Made by a program: the position numbers and the translations under genes. The notes under the pieces are model-generated. The model ran no database searches. It was not told the DNA's origin and saw only the letters and a program-made list of their open reading frames with translations. A DNA stretch of 64,000 nt from Abiotrophia sp. HMSC24B09 (GTDB lineage: Bacteria; Bacillota; Bacilli; Lactobacillales; Aerococcaceae): NCBI RefSeq assembly GCF_001815865.1, contig NZ_KV822187.1, positions 62,001 to 126,000 on the forward strand, read 5' to 3'. Shown here piece by piece: positions 50,017 to 58,780 of the stretch; the first letter of the stretch is position 1, and the number at the start of each line of letters is the position of its first letter.

Positions 50017-52371
50017 CTACTTGAAATATACGATGGTTGAACCATTACCACCTGCATTGGCTGGCGAATATTCGAAGCGGTCAACCTGAGGGTGTTTGGC
50101 TAGGACTTCCTTGACCCCCTGTCTCAGCGCCCCGGTTCCCTTACCATGAATAATGGTGACCATAGGATGGTTAGACAGTAGCGCCGCATCCAGGTATTGG
50201 CGCAGACGATAGAGGGCTTGCTCATAGCGTTCGCCTCGCAGGTCCAAGCTAGTTTGCACCTTAGGTCCTGCTTGGCGGTGGACATTGACCTTGGTCTTGG
50301 TCTCCACTTGATTGAGCGGTTCTAGTTCTTCCTGCTCAAACTTCATCTTAAGAATCCCCATTTGGACAATATATTCCTTGCCCTTGACTTCAATAATAGT
50401 CCCGCGTTGGCCATAGCTTAAGACCTCCACATCGTCCCCTACTTTAAGTTGACGGTTGTTCTTGGCCTTCTTAAGGACTTTATTCTTCTTGAGATTTTCG
50501 GGTTGCTTGAGTTGCTCGAAGCCAGCTCGTTTCTCAATCAAGACATGCTCCTTGATGGTCTGATTCTGGCCTTGTTCTAACTGCAAGTCACGAATCTCTT
50601 GAATCAAGGCTTCGGCTTGGGCCTGAGCCTGGGCCACCTTGGCATTGGCTTCTTGCTTGGCCTTGTCTTGGAGGCGTTCCTTGGCTTCTAGCCAGCGATT
50701 GTATTCATGTCGCAAATCGGCATGTAGCTGTTGGGCATGTTCCAGCAAGTCTTGGGCTGCTTCATGGTCCAACTCAGCCTGACGCCGCTCTTCTTCCAGC
50801 TTAGCCACCATGTCGTTGAGGGCCTGACTGTCTTCCTTAATCCCTTGACGGGCTTCTTCCAAAATACTTGGATCTAAACCCAAACGCCCTGAAATATCAA
50901 AGGCGTTGGACCGGCCCGGCACCCCTAGCAAGAGACGATAGGTTGGCGACAGGGTCTGGGCATCGAATTCCATACTGGCATTGAGGGTATTGGCTGTCTC
51001 ATGGGCATAGAGCTTGAGCTCAGGATAGTGGGTGGTTGCCATGACTAGGGTTCCGATTTTACGCAAATGGTTGAGGATGGCCATGGCCAGGAGGGCCCCT
51101 TCTTGAGGGTCCGTCCCGGAACCTAACTCGTCAAAGAGGACCAAGGACCGGTCGGTCACCTGATTCAAGATGCTGACAATATTGGTCATGTGGGAACTAA
51201 AGGTGGACAGGTTCTGTTCAATGGACTGCTCATCCCCGATATCGGCATAGACGGCATCGAAAATGCCCAGGCGGCTCCCCTCCTCAGCCGGGATATGGAG
51301 ACCCGACTGGCCCATCAACTGTAAGAGACCCAGCGTCTTAAGCAAAATGGTCTTCCCACCTGTGTTAGGTCCGGTAATAATCAGGGCTTGATAGTGCTCA
51401 CCCAAAATAATGTCGTTGGGCACAATCTTATCTGCTGCAATCAGGGGATGACGGGCTTGGTAAATGGCCACGATTTGCTGATCGGAGAATTTTGGTCGAG
51501 TGGCCTCTAGGGACTTGGCATAGTGGGCACGGGCTTGGATATAGTCCAGGTGAGCCACAACCCACTCGTTGCGCTTGAGTTCTTCTTGATAAGGCATGAG
51601 GGCCTCAGACAGAGCCATTAAAATCCGTTCAATTTCTTGGCGTTCGGCTCGTTGCAATTCAGCTCGCTTGTTGTTAAGCTCCATGACAGACTGGGGCTCA
51701 ATATAGAGTGTCTGGCCCGTTGAAGACTGGTCGTGGACTGTCCCGCCAAATTGATGCTTGTACTCGGCCTTGACCGGCAAAACATAACGGTCATTCCGCA
51801 TAGTGACCAAAGCATCAGACAATTGGCTGGCCTTGGACTTAAGCAGTTGGTTGAGTTGCAGGCGGATTTGCTGCTCCATCTGGCCTTGTTGGCGACGGAT
51901 GCTGGCCAAGAGAACCGAAGCCGATGAGAGGACCGAGCCATCTTCGTCAATGGCTTGGGCCAGTTCTGCTTCAATTTCTGGCAAGGTCACCACTTGGTAG
52001 ACCCAGGCCGTAAGGGCTGGATAGGTCTTCTCTTCGGCTGCCAACTGATCGAAGAACTTCATGAGTTGGTGGATGGTCGATAGGAGCTTGGCAATACCGG
52101 CCAGTTCCTGGCCATTAAGGCTGGCGCCTAATTCCAAGCGTTTAAGCGCCATATCGATATTGACTAGGCGTGGAATCGGTAATACTTTTCCTTGCATCAA
52201 AATACCGAGCGCTTGCTCGGTTTCTGACTGCCATGTTTGAATGATATCCAGCTGGTCGCTAGGCGCCATGGCTTGAACCAGGCGCTCAGCCGACTCGGTC
52301 TGGAGATAGTGTTGCACGGCTTGTTTGATTTTACCGAATTCCAAGGTGCTAAAAATCTTCTGATCAGTCAC
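50017..52371 (-). CDS. mutS2: MutS2 ATPase/endonuclease
   Basis: This 784-residue MutS paralogue lacks the mismatch-recognition domain. It shows Walker A GPNTGGKTILLKTLGLL (about 333), Walker B LVLFDELGSGTDPQEGALLA, a long coiled coil (about 510-630), a KOW-like segment (VEVLSYGQRGTIIEVKGKEYIVQMG) and a C-terminal Smr domain with LDLRGERYEQAL and IIHGKGTGALRQGV. Family members suppress recombination or rescue collided ribosomes. It lies 20 bases after cvpA. Confidence 0.95.
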   Translation of the reverse strand: MTDQKIFSTLEFGKIKQAVQHYLQTESAERLVQAMAPSDQLDIIQTWQSETEQALGILMQGKVLPIPRLVNIDMALKRLELGASLNGQELAGIAKLLSTIHQLMKFFDQLAAEEKTYPALTAWVYQVVTLPEIEAELAQAIDEDGSVLSSASVLLASIRRQQGQMEQQIRLQLNQLLKSKASQLSDALVTMRNDRYVLPVKAEYKHQFGGTVHDQSSTGQTLYIEPQSVMELNNKRAELQRAERQEIERILMALSEALMPYQEELKRNEWVVAHLDYIQARAHYAKSLEATRPKFSDQQIVAIYQARHPLIAADKIVPNDIILGEHYQALIITGPNTGGKTILLKTLGLLQLMGQSGLHIPAEEGSRLGIFDAVYADIGDEQSIEQNLSTFSSHMTNIVSILNQVTDRSLVLFDELGSGTDPQEGALLAMAILNHLRKIGTLVMATTHYPELKLYAHETANTLNASMEFDAQTLSPTYRLLLGVPGRSNAFDISGRLGLDPSILEEARQGIKEDSQALNDMVAKLEEERRQAELDHEAAQDLLEHAQQLHADLRHEYNRWLEAKERLQDKAKQEANAKVAQAQAQAEALIQEIRDLQLEQGQNQTIKEHVLIEKRAGFEQLKQPENLKKNKVLKKAKNNRQLKVGDDVEVLSYGQRGTIIEVKGKEYIVQMGILKMKFEQEELEPLNQVETKTKVNVHRQAGPKVQTSLDLRGERYEQALYRLRQYLDAALLSNHPMVTIIHGKGTGALRQGVKEVLAKHPQVDRFEYSPANAGGNGSTIVYFK

Positions 52372-52391
52372 CTTGAATTCCTCCTTTTATG

Positions 52392-52955
52392 TTAACGGTT
52401 GTTGTGATTATTTGGATTGGCCTGGAGCCAGAGGCGGTTGGCCATATCAGATAAGACAGGTGTCTGAGACACGACCCGATAAGCAATCGGGTTATTAACA
52501 AATTGTTGTTGAATGCCTTCTAGCGGTACCAAGGATAAGGTAAAGAGCGAGAAGAAAATCCAGATATAGGCGATGAGGACACTAATCAGCCCGCCCCCGA
52601 TGTGGTTAGCCCATTTGAAAACTTCATAGAAGGCTAGCTTACGGAAGAAGAGACTAATAAACTCGGTCACTAACCAACCTACCACCACAATGGCAATATA
52701 GGCCACGACCCGATAGAAGGCCTGGTCGATGACGAAGCTAGTGGCTTGGTCATAGAAGGTCATCTGGGTATTCTGTTGAACCGATGGGAAAGGAATAAAG
52801 TTAGAGATAAAACGTGCCAATGGTTGATAGTGGCGATTGGCGATGGTCATAGCAATGACAAACCCAATCAGACGTACCACTTGCATGACTAGGCCACGGC
52901 GATAACCGCGGTAGAAGGCATACAAGAGAATCAAAAGCATGAGTAAGGTTAACAT
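52392..52955 (-). CDS. CvpA family membrane protein
   Basis: This 187-residue protein has four membrane helices, beginning MLTLLMLLILLYAFYRGYRRGLVMQVVRLIGF, the CvpA signature. The family was named for colicin V production, but its general role, possibly envelope homeostasis, is unclear. The zapA-cvpA-mutS2-trxA order is conserved in Firmicutes. AGGAGG is upstream of the ATG. Confidence 0.85.
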   Translation of the reverse strand: MLTLLMLLILLYAFYRGYRRGLVMQVVRLIGFVIAMTIANRHYQPLARFISNFIPFPSVQQNTQMTFYDQATSFVIDQAFYRVVAYIAIVVVGWLVTEFISLFFRKLAFYEVFKWANHIGGGLISVLIAYIWIFFSLFTLSLVPLEGIQQQFVNNPIAYRVVSQTPVLSDMANRLWLQANPNNHNNR

Positions 52956-52985
52956 GAAGGAATTCCTCCTTAATTACATTCTGTA

Positions 52986-53324
52986 TTACTTTCTGGTAAA
53001 GGGAACCTGAGGGCTGGCCTTCTTAGGCTCGGCTACTGGCGATTTAGGAGCCTGAGCTTGAGCGCTGCCCTTGGCTTGCAGGCTTTGGAGCTGAGCTTCC
53101 AATTCCGCAATACGCTGTTCCTTAACTAGTTGATCAGATAAGGCATTGACCGACATGAGGATGGCCCGATCGCGTGCCGACATGTCAGGGGCTAACTCAG
53201 CTAACTGTGCCAATTGGCTGTTAACTAATTCTACCACCTGATTGAGGTGAGTCGCTGAGCGATTTCCCACAATCGTATATTCGGTACCTTCAATTACGGC
53301 GCGGAAACGTCGTTTATTTTCCAT
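52986..53324 (-). CDS. zapA: Cell division protein ZapA
   Basis: This FtsZ-ring-associated protein of 112 residues has an N-terminal beta-hairpin domain (KRRFRAVIEGTEYTIVG) followed by VVELVNSQLAQLAEL and a coiled coil (about 55-88). A Pro/Ala/Gln/Lys tail follows. The position before cvpA-mutS2 supports the call. Confidence 0.88.
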   Translation of the reverse strand: MENKRRFRAVIEGTEYTIVGNRSATHLNQVVELVNSQLAQLAELAPDMSARDRAILMSVNALSDQLVKEQRIAELEAQLQSLQAKGSAQAQAPKSPVAEPKKASPQVPFTRK

Positions 53325-53430
53325 GAACAGTCACTCCTTAGGTTGATTAACCTTAGTGTATCAAAAAATAAGTACAAAAGAAACTAAAAGCAATTCTGCC
53401 AATAAGTCTCTCTCACTGGGCAAAAGGGTC

Positions 53431-53459
53431 ATGACAAGGACTGAGAAATTATGTATACT
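53431..53459 (+). promoter_or_regulatory. Promoter of the EamA transporter gene
   Basis: ATGACA (53431-53436) and TATACT (53454-53459) are separated by 17 bases. Confidence 0.65.
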
Positions 53460-53490
53460 GATAAGCGTTGAAAACAAGGAGGAAGAGACC

Positions 53491-54402
53491 ATGACGGCAT
53501 TATGGAAAGGACGACTTTATACGATTTTGGGGGCAGCCTCTTGGGGCCTATCGGGAGTCTGCGGTCAGTACTTGATTCAGACAGCCCAAATTCCAGCTCG
53601 GATTGTCGTCTCAATCCGAATGTTACTAGCAGGTCTCATTATGACGACCTATCTCTTGGCCTGTCAGCGGCCCCAACTCAAAGCGCTAAGCCAAGATAAG
53701 CGCAGCCTAGTCCAGCTAGTCATCTTCGCTATCTTTGGCATTGTCCTCTGTCAGCTGACCTATCTGGAAGCCATTGGTGCCTCCAATGCCGGGACAGCCA
53801 CTGTCCTTCAATATACTAGCCCTATTCTGGTCATTGCCTATGTCAGCCTCAAGACCCGCCAGGCTCCAACTGGCCAACTGCTGGCTGCTATTGCTTTGGC
53901 CATTCTGGGGACGGCCCTGATTGCTACTCATGGCGACATCACCAGCCTGAGCCTAACACCGGCTGGCCTAAGTTGGGGCTTAGTGGCTGCTGTCGGCTAC
54001 GCCCTCTACACGGTCTTGCCAGCTGACCTCTTACAGCGTCATAATGCCACTCTGGTGACCGGCTTGGGCTTACTACTAGGCGGTGCTAGCCTCTTCCTGG
54101 TTAACCAGACCTGGACCTACCCAATTGACTGGCAGCCTCTGACAATTCTTGCCATGGCAGGCTTAGTAGTGGTCGGCACCCTCTTGGCCTACACCCTCTT
54201 CCTTAAGGGGGTAGCCTTGGTGGGGCCTATGGAAGCCTCTCTCCTAGGGGCTTCAGAGCCCATTTCAGCCGTCTTCTTCGCCTTCTTATTGATGAGCGAG
54301 CACTTCTACTTGATTGATTTATTGGGCATGGTCCTAATTATCGCGGCCGTTGTCTGGGTTTCCCTGCATCCCAAGGCGGCGCCCCATCCGGTTAATAACT
54401 AA
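53491..54402 (+). CDS. EamA/DMT family transporter
   Basis: This 303-residue, ten-helix protein consists of two EamA repeats (about 8-140 and 150-290). Family signs are GAASWGLSGVCGQYL in the first helix, EAIGASNAGTATVLQYTSPIL, and EASLLGASEPISAVFFAFLL near the end. Such proteins move metabolites across the membrane; the substrate is unknown. AAGGAGG is 8 bases before ATG 53491, and the promoter lies between here and the longer upstream frame, which is therefore rejected. Confidence 0.85.
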   Translation: MTALWKGRLYTILGAASWGLSGVCGQYLIQTAQIPARIVVSIRMLLAGLIMTTYLLACQRPQLKALSQDKRSLVQLVIFAIFGIVLCQLTYLEAIGASNAGTATVLQYTSPILVIAYVSLKTRQAPTGQLLAAIALAILGTALIATHGDITSLSLTPAGLSWGLVAAVGYALYTVLPADLLQRHNATLVTGLGLLLGGASLFLVNQTWTYPIDWQPLTILAMAGLVVVGTLLAYTLFLKGVALVGPMEASLLGASEPISAVFFAFLLMSEHFYLIDLLGMVLIIAAVVWVSLHPKAAPHPVNN

Positions 54403-54408
54403 TAGATA

Positions 54409-54448
54409 AAAGCGACCTGCTTACTTGACTAGTAAACAGGTCGCTATT
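54409..54448. terminator. Intrinsic terminator between the EamA gene and rnhC
   Basis: The stem AGCGACCTG/CAGGTCGCT with an inner TTAC/GTAA helix is U-rich downstream on plus. It probably works for both convergent genes. Confidence 0.7.
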
Positions 54449-54462
54449 CTTTTGCCTCTGGC

Positions 54463-55422
54463 CTACTTAAGCTTACGCGCTAGGGCCAGGGCTTTTTCCG
54501 TATTCTTGAAGTGGAGCTTGGCTGTTTCTCTCAAGACATCAGGACCAAACTTTTTAATGAGCTTGGCCGCAAAAGCATCCACATTGGCACCTGCTCCTGA
54601 TGGCAGAACCACATCATAAGGCGCCCCGAAGGTAGTTAGGGACTCCAGGAACCAGGCACGCGCTATAATTGAGGCGCAGGCTACTGCCAAGTGGGCACTC
54701 TCCCCTTTCTCAGCGAAATAAAGACCCTTGGTCAGAGGATGAGCTTCCTTCTTAAGGTAGTTAAAATAGTTCTGAGGGCTGGTAAACTCATCAATCAGGA
54801 CCCCTTGCAGGGCCAACTTCTGGCGGGCAGACAGCTTGGCCAAGAGCTTCTGAATGGTAAAGTTATGGAGGCTGACCTTGATGGCATTGGCATTGCGGGT
54901 CTTATTGGCCTCATTATACTTGGCTGGCGAGCAAATGGTCAGCTCATGGGTTAGAATTTGACGTAACTTAGGAGCCAGTTCCAGTATTTGGGAATCCGAC
55001 AGGAGCTTGGAATCCTTGACGCCCAGGCCTTCAATCTTGACCCGGTCACCGGCATCTAGGTAGACGGCACATACGGTTAGCGCCCCAAAGTAGGAGCCAT
55101 TGCCCACCTCATCGCTACCGATAATAGTCCAATTGGCGAAGTCATTAGGCAGGTGGTCGTGATTGGCTAGTTTGGCCTTATCAGAACTAGCGCTTTTTTT
55201 GGTGCTTGGCGCCAAAGACGCCTGCCCCTGCCAACGGGCTAGCTGGGCATCCACATCCTTGCCCTGGAAGAGGACCTTGCCACTGGCATAGGCCGTTATG
55301 GTCACCCCATCGACTTGGGCGCGGAATTCACTATGAGGTACCGGCTCTAGCAGGTAGTCAGCGTAGCTTGCTTTCATTTGGGCGCGGGTAGCTGCGTCCA
55401 GTTGGAGAGTGACTGAGGCCAT
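54463..55422 (-). CDS. rnhC: Ribonuclease HIII
   Basis: This enzyme degrades the RNA of RNA-DNA hybrids (319 residues). The N-terminal TBP-like DUF3378 hybrid-binding domain spans about 1-64 (GVTITAYASGKVLFQGKD), then a Ser/Ala/Lys linker (about 65-90). The catalytic RNase H fold starts IIGSDEVGNGSYFG with D104/E105, D211 in VLIDEFTSP and E241 in AEKGESAH. It is intact and terminates close to the EamA terminator. The 778 bases from 54660 to 55437 are repeated, diverged, at 56305-57082. Confidence 0.95.
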   Translation of the reverse strand: MASVTLQLDAATRAQMKASYADYLLEPVPHSEFRAQVDGVTITAYASGKVLFQGKDVDAQLARWQGQASLAPSTKKSASSDKAKLANHDHLPNDFANWTIIGSDEVGNGSYFGALTVCAVYLDAGDRVKIEGLGVKDSKLLSDSQILELAPKLRQILTHELTICSPAKYNEANKTRNANAIKVSLHNFTIQKLLAKLSARQKLALQGVLIDEFTSPQNYFNYLKKEAHPLTKGLYFAEKGESAHLAVACASIIARAWFLESLTTFGAPYDVVLPSGAGANVDAFAAKLIKKFGPDVLRETAKLHFKNTEKALALARKLK

Positions 55423-55437
55423 GGGCAGGCTCCTTTC
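54660..55437. repeat. Direct repeat copy A (rnhC 5' three quarters and leader)
   Basis: These 778 bases align without net gaps to 56305-57082, from GCGCTATAAT in the catalytic domain to CTCCTTTC upstream of the start codon. The copies differ mainly at synonymous positions and in the linker. Confidence 0.85.
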
Positions 55438-55587
55438 AAATATTGCATTGAAGTTTTCAGAATTAAAGAGTTGCCAATTCTATAATTTAACCGGTAATCT
55501 CTTACCTAATATATTATCCACACCATCTTTACTTAAAACCATTTCCATTTCTAAACAACACAAAAATAATACCGACTTACCCTATTC

Positions 55588-55621
55588 ATAAAAATAGAGT
55601 CAAAGCATCTATCACTTTGAT
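55588..55621 (-). terminator. Weak terminator after the RNase HIII-domain membrane protein gene
   Basis: UCAAAG pairs with CUUUGA across a 9-base loop, followed by CUCUAUUUUU on the minus strand. Confidence 0.4.
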
Positions 55622-55634
55622 TCTTTAGGATGCA

Positions 55635-56066
55635 TTATTTCTTTTCTCTAAAGTATAAATACAAAGTAACCGAAGAAGAGATAATGGATCCTAAAATTAT
55701 ACTCATAAAAATTGTGAAATTTGAAGGAATTCCTTTTTTATTTAGCGCACCCCAAAAATACCCTATAGCTTTCAGGGAGACAAAAAAGATAATGAGAGCT
55801 ACAATCAAGTAAATAAACTTTTTGGAGCTCTTTCTAGCATTTTGACTCTGCTCATTTTTTTCTTTCCACTTTTCTACTAATTTATCTACATTATCCTGGC
55901 TAGCCCCCTGGAATCTAACTGTCCCACTCTGAAACGCTGTGATAGTAACACCATTCACTTTAGCAAAAAATACAGAATGTTCAACTGGATCTTGTAAATA
56001 TTGTTCATAATATTTTTTCATTCCTTGGATTTCTTCCAATTTTAATGTGATACTCTTCTCTGCCAT
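55635..56066 (-). CDS. Membrane-anchored RNase HIII N-terminal domain (DUF3378) protein
   Basis: This 143-residue protein is of unknown function. Residues 1-65 resemble the hybrid-binding domain of RNase HIII: both contain the pattern YL-x-DPV-x-HS-x-F and GVTITA-xx-SG-x-V-x-FQG. There is no catalytic domain. A Lys/Glu/Ser linker (66-81) is followed by two membrane helices (about 82-104 and 115-138) and a basic end FREKK. GAGGTGG is about 9 bases before the ATG, and the gene has its own promoter. Its base composition is AT-rich, unlike the adjacent rnhC, so transfer is likely. It lies between an intact and a broken rnhC copy. Confidence 0.8.
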   Translation of the reverse strand: MAEKSITLKLEEIQGMKKYYEQYLQDPVEHSVFFAKVNGVTITAFQSGTVRFQGASQDNVDKLVEKWKEKNEQSQNARKSSKKFIYLIVALIIFFVSLKAIGYFWGALNKKGIPSNFTIFMSIILGSIISSSVTLYLYFREKK

Positions 56067-56160
56067 TTAATTTTCCACCTCACCATACTCAGATGTTAAA
56101 GAAAATGCACTTTCTCATTTTTACACTATTGAATTATTCTTATTTAATCTTATTAATGGT

Positions 56161-56189
56161 ATTATACGGTATTCCAAAGCATAAGTAAA
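56161..56189 (-). promoter_or_regulatory. Promoter of the RNase HIII-domain membrane protein gene
   Basis: TTTACT (56189-56184) and a consensus TATAAT (56166-56161) are separated by 17 bases. Confidence 0.7.
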
Positions 56190-56304
56190 TCATTCGCTTA
56201 ATGAATTGTCCATTCTGAATTACTAAAGAGGTGTTTTATGATTCCTGAGTTATTACAACAATTACATGATGCTAACTCACTTCCTTCGTAAATCGCTTGC
56301 GTAA

Positions 56305-57067
56305 GCGCTATAATAGAGGCGCAGGCTACTGCCAAGTGGGCACTCTCCCCTTTCTCAGCGAAATAAAGACCCTTGGTCAGAGGATGAGCTTCCTTCTTAA
56401 GGTAGTTAAAATAGTTCTGAGGGCTGGTAAACTCATCAATCAGGACCCCTTGCAGGGCCAACTTCTGGCGGGCAGACAGCTTGGCCAGCAGCTTCTGAAT
56501 GGTGAAGTTATGGAGGCTGACCTTAATGGCATTGGCATTACGGGTCTTGTTGGCCTCATTGTACTTGGCAGGCGAGCAAATAGTCAGCTCATGGGTCAGA
56601 ACTTGACGTAACTTAGGAGCTAGATCCAGAATCTGGGCATCCGACAGGAGCTTAGAATCCTTGACGCCCAAGCCTTCAATCTTGGCCCGATCGCCGGGGT
56701 CCAAGTAGACGGCGCAGACCGTCAATGCCCCAAAGTAGGAGCCATTGCCCACCTCGTCGCTGCCGATAATAGTCCAATTGGCGAAATCATTAGGCAAGTG
56801 GCTGTGATTGGCTGCTTTAGCCTGGCTTGAGCCCGAACTCGCATTGCTAGTCTGCGCCGATGACGCCTGCCCCTACCAACGGGCTACCTGAGCTTCCACA
56901 TCCTTGCCCTGGAAGAGGACCTTACCACTGGCATAGGCTGTAATGGTGACGCCGTCGACTTGGGCGCGGAATTCACTATGAGGCACCGGATCCAGCAGGT
57001 GGTCGACGTAGCTTGCTTTCATTTGGGCGCGGCTGGCTGCGTCCAGTTGGAGGGTGACTGAGGCCAT
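56305..57067 (-). pseudogene. rnhC: Second rnhC copy, truncated and with a nonsense codon
   Basis: Codons 1-64 match RNase HIII, then CAG has become TAG right after ARW (stop at about 56875-56873). The frame resumes through the linker and catalytic core, keeping the DEVG, IDEF and AEKGES residues to AVACASIIA. Homology ends at 56305 and the frame runs into unrelated sequence, losing the last roughly 65 residues. A 199-codon ORF (56797-56198) is all that is open and lacks a ribosome binding site. I read it as non-functional. Confidence 0.88.
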
Positions 57068-57082
57068 GGGCAGGCTCCTTTC
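56305..57082. repeat. Direct repeat copy B (partner of 54660-55437)
   Basis: This is a 778-base diverged copy of the rnhC 5' region. It is in direct orientation with copy A, separated from it by the low-GC insert. Confidence 0.85.
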
Positions 57083-57117
57083 TATATTGGGTAATCTCTT
57101 CTAGTATTGTACCTAGC

Positions 57118-57148
57118 AAAAAACACGCCGTCAACCGGCGTGTTTTCT
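57118..57148. terminator. Terminator of the ABC pair (left copy of a 31-bp repeat)
   Basis: AACACGCCG/CGGCGTGTT is a stem with a 5-base loop; A- and U-tracts make it bidirectional. The 31 bases match 60808-60838 at 30 positions. Confidence 0.85.
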
Positions 57149-57178
57149 ATTAGTAGGGAATCTCAAATAATTCCTGCC

Positions 57179-58780
57179 TTAGTTAACAGGTATGCGGACG
57201 AAGTCAGATGGTAAGCTAGTGTCCCGGTGAGTGGCAACAATTACCCCCTGATCGGTCTTTTGATAATATTCAACTAGTAGCTGCTCGAGTTCTACATCTA
57301 ATGACGCAGTCGGCTCATCTAATAACAAGAAACTCGCCTCTTTAACAAGGGCACGCGCGAAACCAACCCGTTGAATCTCTCCTTCCGATAAGTTCTGGTT
57401 AGCACCAGAAATTACCAAAGTATCCAAACCATCATCGAGTCGCTCAAGGAGTGATGTCAAACCAGACAGCTCGATAATACGGTTAAGGTCCGCATCCGAA
57501 AGCTGCCTACCTAGAAGTATGTTCTCTCTAATCGTATCTTCGATCACTACATTGTCTTGTGGTACGTAGCTGACTACTGCACTCAATCTATCACTTGCCA
57601 CACTATTGCCATCCAACTCAATAGTCCCACTATGGCTAGGGTAAATACCTGCTAATAGCTTCAAGACGGTACTCTTGCCAGAACCACTTGCTCCCATCAA
57701 AGCGTATTGTGTTCCCTTTTCAAATTTGGCTGTTAGATGCTCCAACACCGTATGGTCGCTATACGCAAAACCCAAATCCACTAGAGATAATACACTACCT
57801 TGGTGGATTCCTCCCACTTCCGGCTGGCTATAGTGTTCCTTCTTGAAAGTCATAATGCGTTCAGCACAGACTTTAGCCATCAGGTAGTCACTGTAGAGGC
57901 TAGGAAGGTTGAAGAATACCCAGGTAAAGTATCGATCAATAATCATAAAACTAAATAATTGACCGAGTGTTAATTCACCTCGAACCATCAGGATAAAAGC
58001 CAGAGAAATCCAGCTAGTCGTCATCACAAAACCTAATCCAATACTTAAAGATTCGAGTAAGGCACGATGTCTCTGTCGCTGATATTGCTGCTTTCTATAA
58101 TGAGCGTGATATTCCTCAAATAGTTCTTCTGTATAGTGCTCAGCTCGGTGCGCTCTAATCAGGGGAATTTGCGACAAAATCTGGACCATAAGGGGTTGAA
58201 GGTCCTCTTCCGCTGCTTGCTCGTCCTCCTTCGCTGCTTGTAACCTAGGGCCGATTCCCTTCATCAACAAACCACCTATGAATGATAGGCAAAGGATCCC
58301 TAGCGTCAATTGCCAGTTGGTGCGCATTCCATAGACCACAGCCAGAAGAAAACTCGCTAATCCAATCACCATCTCGAACAGAGTTGTCGACAAGAAGTAA
58401 CTACATTCTTTTATGTCATCCATTAGCAGTGTCAACCAGGGACCCATGCCGCTTTTATCAATTGCTAGACCATCCGTTTGCTCCAGATGACTAATGAAGT
58501 AGCCAGTCATTTGGCCTTCCAAATACAAATTGCTTTTTACTTTGACACGTTGCGTTAGGCCAATCCCGATTGACAAGAGAATATTCAAGGCAATCACCCA
58601 AAAGCATAGTTGCCAGTTGAATTGATATGGAGGATTTGTTGCTGCACTAACCAGGGGATCATACAAATAACCAGCGACAATCCTCATGATTGCCACTCCA
58701 ACACTTAAGGCTAAGGATAAAAACAGCAAGCTTAAGCTCTTAATCTTAGTTTGCTTTAGTAAATGACTAAATTGTTTCAT
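57179..58780 (-). CDS. ABC exporter half-transporter, second gene of a pair
   Basis: This 533-residue protein has a six-helix membrane domain (about 1-300) and an NBD (about 320-533). It shows Walker A GASGSGKS, Q-loop VPQDNVVI, signature LSEGEIQR (last position E in place of Q), Walker B FLLLDEPTASLD and a histidine switch in VATHRD. The membrane domain is not one I recognise as a known bacteriocin, cysteine or heme exporter. It overlaps its partner by 4 bases, so the two should form a heterodimer. Composition is more AT-rich than the core genes. No peptidase domain for peptide maturation is present. Confidence 0.82.
   Translation of the reverse strand: MKQFSHLLKQTKIKSLSLLFLSLALSVGVAIMRIVAGYLYDPLVSAATNPPYQFNWQLCFWVIALNILLSIGIGLTQRVKVKSNLYLEGQMTGYFISHLEQTDGLAIDKSGMGPWLTLLMDDIKECSYFLSTTLFEMVIGLASFLLAVVYGMRTNWQLTLGILCLSFIGGLLMKGIGPRLQAAKEDEQAAEEDLQPLMVQILSQIPLIRAHRAEHYTEELFEEYHAHYRKQQYQRQRHRALLESLSIGLGFVMTTSWISLAFILMVRGELTLGQLFSFMIIDRYFTWVFFNLPSLYSDYLMAKVCAERIMTFKKEHYSQPEVGGIHQGSVLSLVDLGFAYSDHTVLEHLTAKFEKGTQYALMGASGSGKSTVLKLLAGIYPSHSGTIELDGNSVASDRLSAVVSYVPQDNVVIEDTIRENILLGRQLSDADLNRIIELSGLTSLLERLDDGLDTLVISGANQNLSEGEIQRVGFARALVKEASFLLLDEPTASLDVELEQLLVEYYQKTDQGVIVATHRDTSLPSDFVRIPVN

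Larger units (their letters stand above)
55438..56304. other. Low-GC insert between the two rnhC copies
   Basis: This is a roughly 870-bp block, visibly richer in A/T than its neighbours, and unrelated to the flanking repeats. It holds one gene (minus, 55635-56066) with its own promoter, about 200 AT-rich bases downstream of it without a supportable ORF, and a 14-bp palindrome CGCTTGCGTAAGCG at its right edge (56294-56307). Confidence 0.7.

Noticed and set aside
56198..56797. Independent 199-residue RNase H-like gene
   Set aside because: It has no ribosome binding site before MPNDF. It is the middle of the second rnhC copy, and its last 40 or so residues are junction sequence.
54660..57082. 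Insertion sequence as cause of the rnhC duplication
   Set aside because: No transposase ORF, terminal inverted repeats or short target-site duplication is seen around the insert.
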